From NCBI GenBank assembly GCA_942492125.1, contig CALODM010000045.1:477785-541784 (forward strand): a stretch of 64,000 nt of DNA, written 5' to 3'. The position numbers were made by a program, and so were the translations under genes. Every line of letters begins with the position of its first letter. Position 1 is the first letter of the stretch. The stretch comes from BCD1 sp942492125 (GTDB lineage: Bacteria; Bacteroidota; Bacteroidia; Chitinophagales; Saprospiraceae). Positions 61,546-64,000 of the stretch are shown in pieces. Under the pieces are notes generated by a model. That model ran no database searches. It was not told where the DNA came from and was given only the letters and a program-made list of their open reading frames with translations.

Positions 61546-62166
61546 TTACAAAAAGTCATACTCATCGACCATCTTGTTGACCTTCGGCTGCAAAATCCAT
61601 ACGCCAATGGGCGAAAACCAAACCAGGAAAAACTCCCCGACAAAATCATTGAAGGATACTGATTTTTGCAGTTCTGCCGTTTTGAATGTTTTGGCGGTGA
61701 AATAAAAACAGTAAAAGATACAGAATATTGAAAACAGATGTAGGGGCACAATGAAGGTTGCCATGTTGAAAATCGAAGGATCGATGTCAGGTGGTGTATT
61801 CGATGCAGCCAACTCCATAAACCCACCAATAAATTTGGACGCCAGATAGGTTATTCCGACCAGGTACACCAGCGGAATGAAGAAGAAGATTTTAAAAAGT
61901 CCGGTTTCCGGTCTGATCTCCACGGGTATTTTTGAACGCAATCCCATACTGATGGACCACATCCAGCCAAAGAGGACTCCCATGACCAGGATCATCACGA
62001 TGGGGTAGTATTTCATAAAGTCTGCGATAAAGGTCAAATCTTCCGGATCACCGGTGGTTAATTCGGAAAACATGGAATTCATCAGGTAGAGCTGGAATAT
62101 GAGCGGGATACCCAGGATGAAGATGAATAACTGCCAGTGTTTTGCTCTGAGGAATAGGTTGATCAT
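61546..62166 (-). CDS. Polytopic membrane protein of unknown function
   Basis: From ATG 62166 (MINLFLRAKHWQLF) the protein has 206 residues and about five membrane helices (FIFILGIPLIFQLYLM, YYPIVMILVMGVLFGWMWSI, IFFFIPLVYLVGITYLA, FIVPLHLFSIFCIFYCFYFTA, FVGEFFLVWFSPIGVWIL). The LFLRAKHWQLF start and the C-terminal VWILQPKVNKM recur in related Bacteroidota proteins, but no function is known. An upstream extension to 62247 is not supported. It is 118 bp downstream of uvrC on the same strand. Confidence 0.72.
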   Translation of the reverse strand: MINLFLRAKHWQLFIFILGIPLIFQLYLMNSMFSELTTGDPEDLTFIADFMKYYPIVMILVMGVLFGWMWSISMGLRSKIPVEIRPETGLFKIFFFIPLVYLVGITYLASKFIGGFMELAASNTPPDIDPSIFNMATFIVPLHLFSIFCIFYCFYFTAKTFKTAELQKSVSFNDFVGEFFLVWFSPIGVWILQPKVNKMVDEYDFL

Positions 62167-62364
62167 GATGGGATGGTTTGGAAATAAAGATAGGGAAAAT
62201 TTGTGGGAAGCCGCAAAATATGTCGCGCAGATAACGGAGATAAGCACAGAAAGACGAAGTAGGAAATTAACCCACGAAAACCCGTTTAATCTGTCAGATC
62301 AGCGTTCCATCGAAAATAGTACGCGGATCTGGACGGGTTGGACGGAGGAAGGACATAAAAGGAT

Positions 62365-64000
62365 TTATTTTTCCCTGAACCAGTCGGTTACCTTCTTGGC
62401 AGCGCTCATTCCGACCTCCTTGGCAATTTCATTTAAAGTAGCAATTTTGATCTTTTTCACCGAGCCAAAATGCGTCAGCAATTTTTGGGCCGTTTTGTCG
62501 CCGATGCCGGGAATGTCGGTCAACTCGGTGGTGAGGAAGCCTTTGGAACGTTGGTTGCGGTGGAAGGTGATGGCAAAACGGTGCGCTTCATTACGCGCGT
62601 GCTGGATAACTTTCAGAGATTCTGACTTTTTGTTGATGTACAATGGAATGGAATCTCCCGGGAAGAAAATTTCCTCCAGTTTCTTGGCGATACCCACGAC
62701 GGTCATTTTACCTCTGAGACCCAATTTGTCTATACTTTTCATCGAAGCACTCAACTGTCCTTTTCCACCGTCAATGATGACGAGTTGCGGAAGGGATTCT
62801 CCTTCCTTGAGCAATCGGCTGTACCTCCGGTAAATGACTTCCTCCATGCTGGCAAAATCATCCGGTCCTTGCACGGTTTTGATATTGAAATGGCGGTAAT
62901 CTTTTTTGGAAGGTTTCCCGTTTTTAAAAACCACACAGGAAGATACGGGATACGACCCGTGGAAGTTGGAATTGTCAAAACATTCGATGTGCAGCGGCAC
63001 TTCCTCCATTTGCAGGTCGGACTGGATCGTTTTGAGGATTCGCTCCGTGCTGGTTTGCTTGCGGGTTTTGGAGGCATCCTGTTTCTGCTTTTGCAGCAGG
63101 TAATATTTAACGTTTTTACTGGAAAGGTCCAGCAGTTGTTTTTTATCGCCTCTTTGAGGGACGGTTAATTTGATGTCTTTTTCCGGCAGAGTCACCTTGA
63201 AAGGGACGATCACTTCATCGCAGAAGCTGTTGAAGCGTTCTCTTAGGGTAGGAATGGTGTATTCCAGCAGACTGCGTTCATCATCGTCCAGGTTTTTATC
63301 CATTTCCTGGGTATGCGCCTGGATGATGGCTCCGTTGACGACTTTCATATAATTGACGAAAGCTTCTTTTTCATTGGAAGCGATGGAGAAGACATCGACA
63401 TCCCTGATGTTGATACTCACTACGGTTGATTTGCCCTGGTAGTCCTCGAAAGCGGCCAGTTTGTTTTTGATGGCCTGGGCTTTTTCAAACTCCAGGTTTT
63501 GAGCATGTTTCTCCATTTCTGCTTTGAAATGGGTAATCACCTCCCTAAAATGCCCCTTGAGCATATTTTTGATCTGATCGATCTTGGCGTTGTACTCTTC
63601 TTCGCTTTCGAGACCTACGCAAGGGCCCATGCAGTTTTTTATGTGGTATTCGAGACAGACCTTGAATTTTCCGGCCTGGATATTTTTCTCCGAAAGATTG
63701 AAAGTGCAGGTTCGCAATGGGAAGAGTTGTTTGATGAGTTCCAGGATAACTTTTACCCTTCCTCTTGAAGTATAGGGGCCAAAGTAGGTGGAGCCGTCCT
63801 TGATCACTCTCCTGGTGAGGAAGACTCTCGGGAAGCGTTCATTTTTGATGCAGATGTAAGTATATCCTTTGGCATCCTTCAGCATCACATTGTACCGCGG
63901 CTGAAACTTTTTGATCAGGGTATTTTCCAGCAGCAGTGCATCTGCTTCGGTTTCTACAATGGTAAATTCAATTTTATCGGCATGTTTGACCAGGTTACGG
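62365..64000 (-). CDS. uvrC: Excinuclease ABC subunit C, truncated at the window edge
   Basis: About 545 C-terminal residues are present and the reading frame continues past the window end. The sequence shows the end of the GIY-YIG domain (ENTLIKKFQPRYNVMLKDAKGYTYI), a UVR motif (NLEFEKAQAIKNKLAAFEDY), the RNase-H-like nuclease (HIECFDNSNFHGSYPVSSCV) and a helix-hairpin-helix end (DIPGIGDKTAQKLLTHFGSVKKI). UvrC makes the dual incisions of nucleotide excision repair. The internal ATG at 63888 is not the real start. Confidence 0.97.
   Translation of the reverse strand, partial: RNLVKHADKIEFTIVETEADALLLENTLIKKFQPRYNVMLKDAKGYTYICIKNERFPRVFLTRRVIKDGSTYFGPYTSRGRVKVILELIKQLFPLRTCTFNLSEKNIQAGKFKVCLEYHIKNCMGPCVGLESEEEYNAKIDQIKNMLKGHFREVITHFKAEMEKHAQNLEFEKAQAIKNKLAAFEDYQGKSTVVSINIRDVDVFSIASNEKEAFVNYMKVVNGAIIQAHTQEMDKNLDDDERSLLEYTIPTLRERFNSFCDEVIVPFKVTLPEKDIKLTVPQRGDKKQLLDLSSKNVKYYLLQKQKQDASKTRKQTSTERILKTIQSDLQMEEVPLHIECFDNSNFHGSYPVSSCVVFKNGKPSKKDYRHFNIKTVQGPDDFASMEEVIYRRYSRLLKEGESLPQLVIIDGGKGQLSASMKSIDKLGLRGKMTVVGIAKKLEEIFFPGDSIPLYINKKSESLKVIQHARNEAHRFAITFHRNQRSKGFLTTELTDIPGIGDKTAQKLLTHFGSVKKIKIATLNEIAKEVGMSAAKKVTDWFREK

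Overview
The window looks like chromosomal DNA of a Bacteroidota bacterium, probably a Saprospiria-like (Lewinella/Haliscomenobacter-type) organism. This rests on type IX secretion sorting domains, tail-fibre-like secreted proteins, a NagZ/beta-lactamase fusion, a Lacal_2735-type small protein, PspC/PadR pairing, and matches to the Bacteroidota -7 promoter box (TAnnTTTG) before several genes. I see no tRNA, rRNA, insertion sequence, CRISPR array or integrated prophage. Most genes lie on the minus strand.

Layout. 1-2 kb: edge-truncated glycoside-hydrolase-like lipoprotein. 2.3-5.4 kb: two secreted structural proteins on the plus strand. 5.5-14.5 kb: DEAD-box helicase, aldo/keto reductase, GH47 mannosidase-like lipoprotein, small coiled-coil protein and a 1505-residue multidomain T9SS protein. 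15-20 kb: a tightly coupled six-gene operon (two unknown membrane proteins, esterase-like protein, terpenoid-cyclase-fold protein, GH53 galactanase, DUF1801). 20-23 kb: YceI, pirin and an AraC regulator. 23-28.4 kb: small envelope proteins, thioredoxin-like protein, PP2C phosphatase and 2OG oxygenase. 28.5-31.2 kb: a GH31 glucosidase flanked by decayed copies of genes found at 25-27.6 kb. 31-40 kb: GNAT, MscS, ABC-F, hydrolase/SDR pair with a Crp-type regulator, dipeptide epimerase, LolC/E-like permease. 40-43.6 kb: cupin, orphan YqaJ-type nuclease, and two adjacent frameshifted genes (MBL hydrolase, SDR).

43.9-48.7 kb is the most distinctive block. It holds an octaheme tetrathionate-reductase-family cytochrome, a membrane cytochrome b and a rhodanese lipoprotein, bracketed by two close paralogues of a 72-residue cysteine-containing membrane protein and followed by a convergent Crp/Fnr-type regulator. 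A Crp/Fnr-like palindrome lies upstream of the octaheme gene. This reads as an anaerobic sulfur- or nitrogen-oxyanion respiration module.

48.9-58.8 kb carries envelope and catabolic genes: OmpA lipoprotein, NagZ-AmpC fusion, TMTC-like TPR glycosyltransferase, ACMSD-like amidohydrolase, sulfatase, endonuclease/phosphatase. 59-61 kb is a PadR-PspC operon whose PspC gene is broken at an A10 tract. The window ends inside uvrC.

Two cross-cutting features stand out. Four genes are each broken by a one-base indel in a homopolymer run, which means either real decay or assembly error. Intergenic spaces also carry several families of short palindromic repeats.
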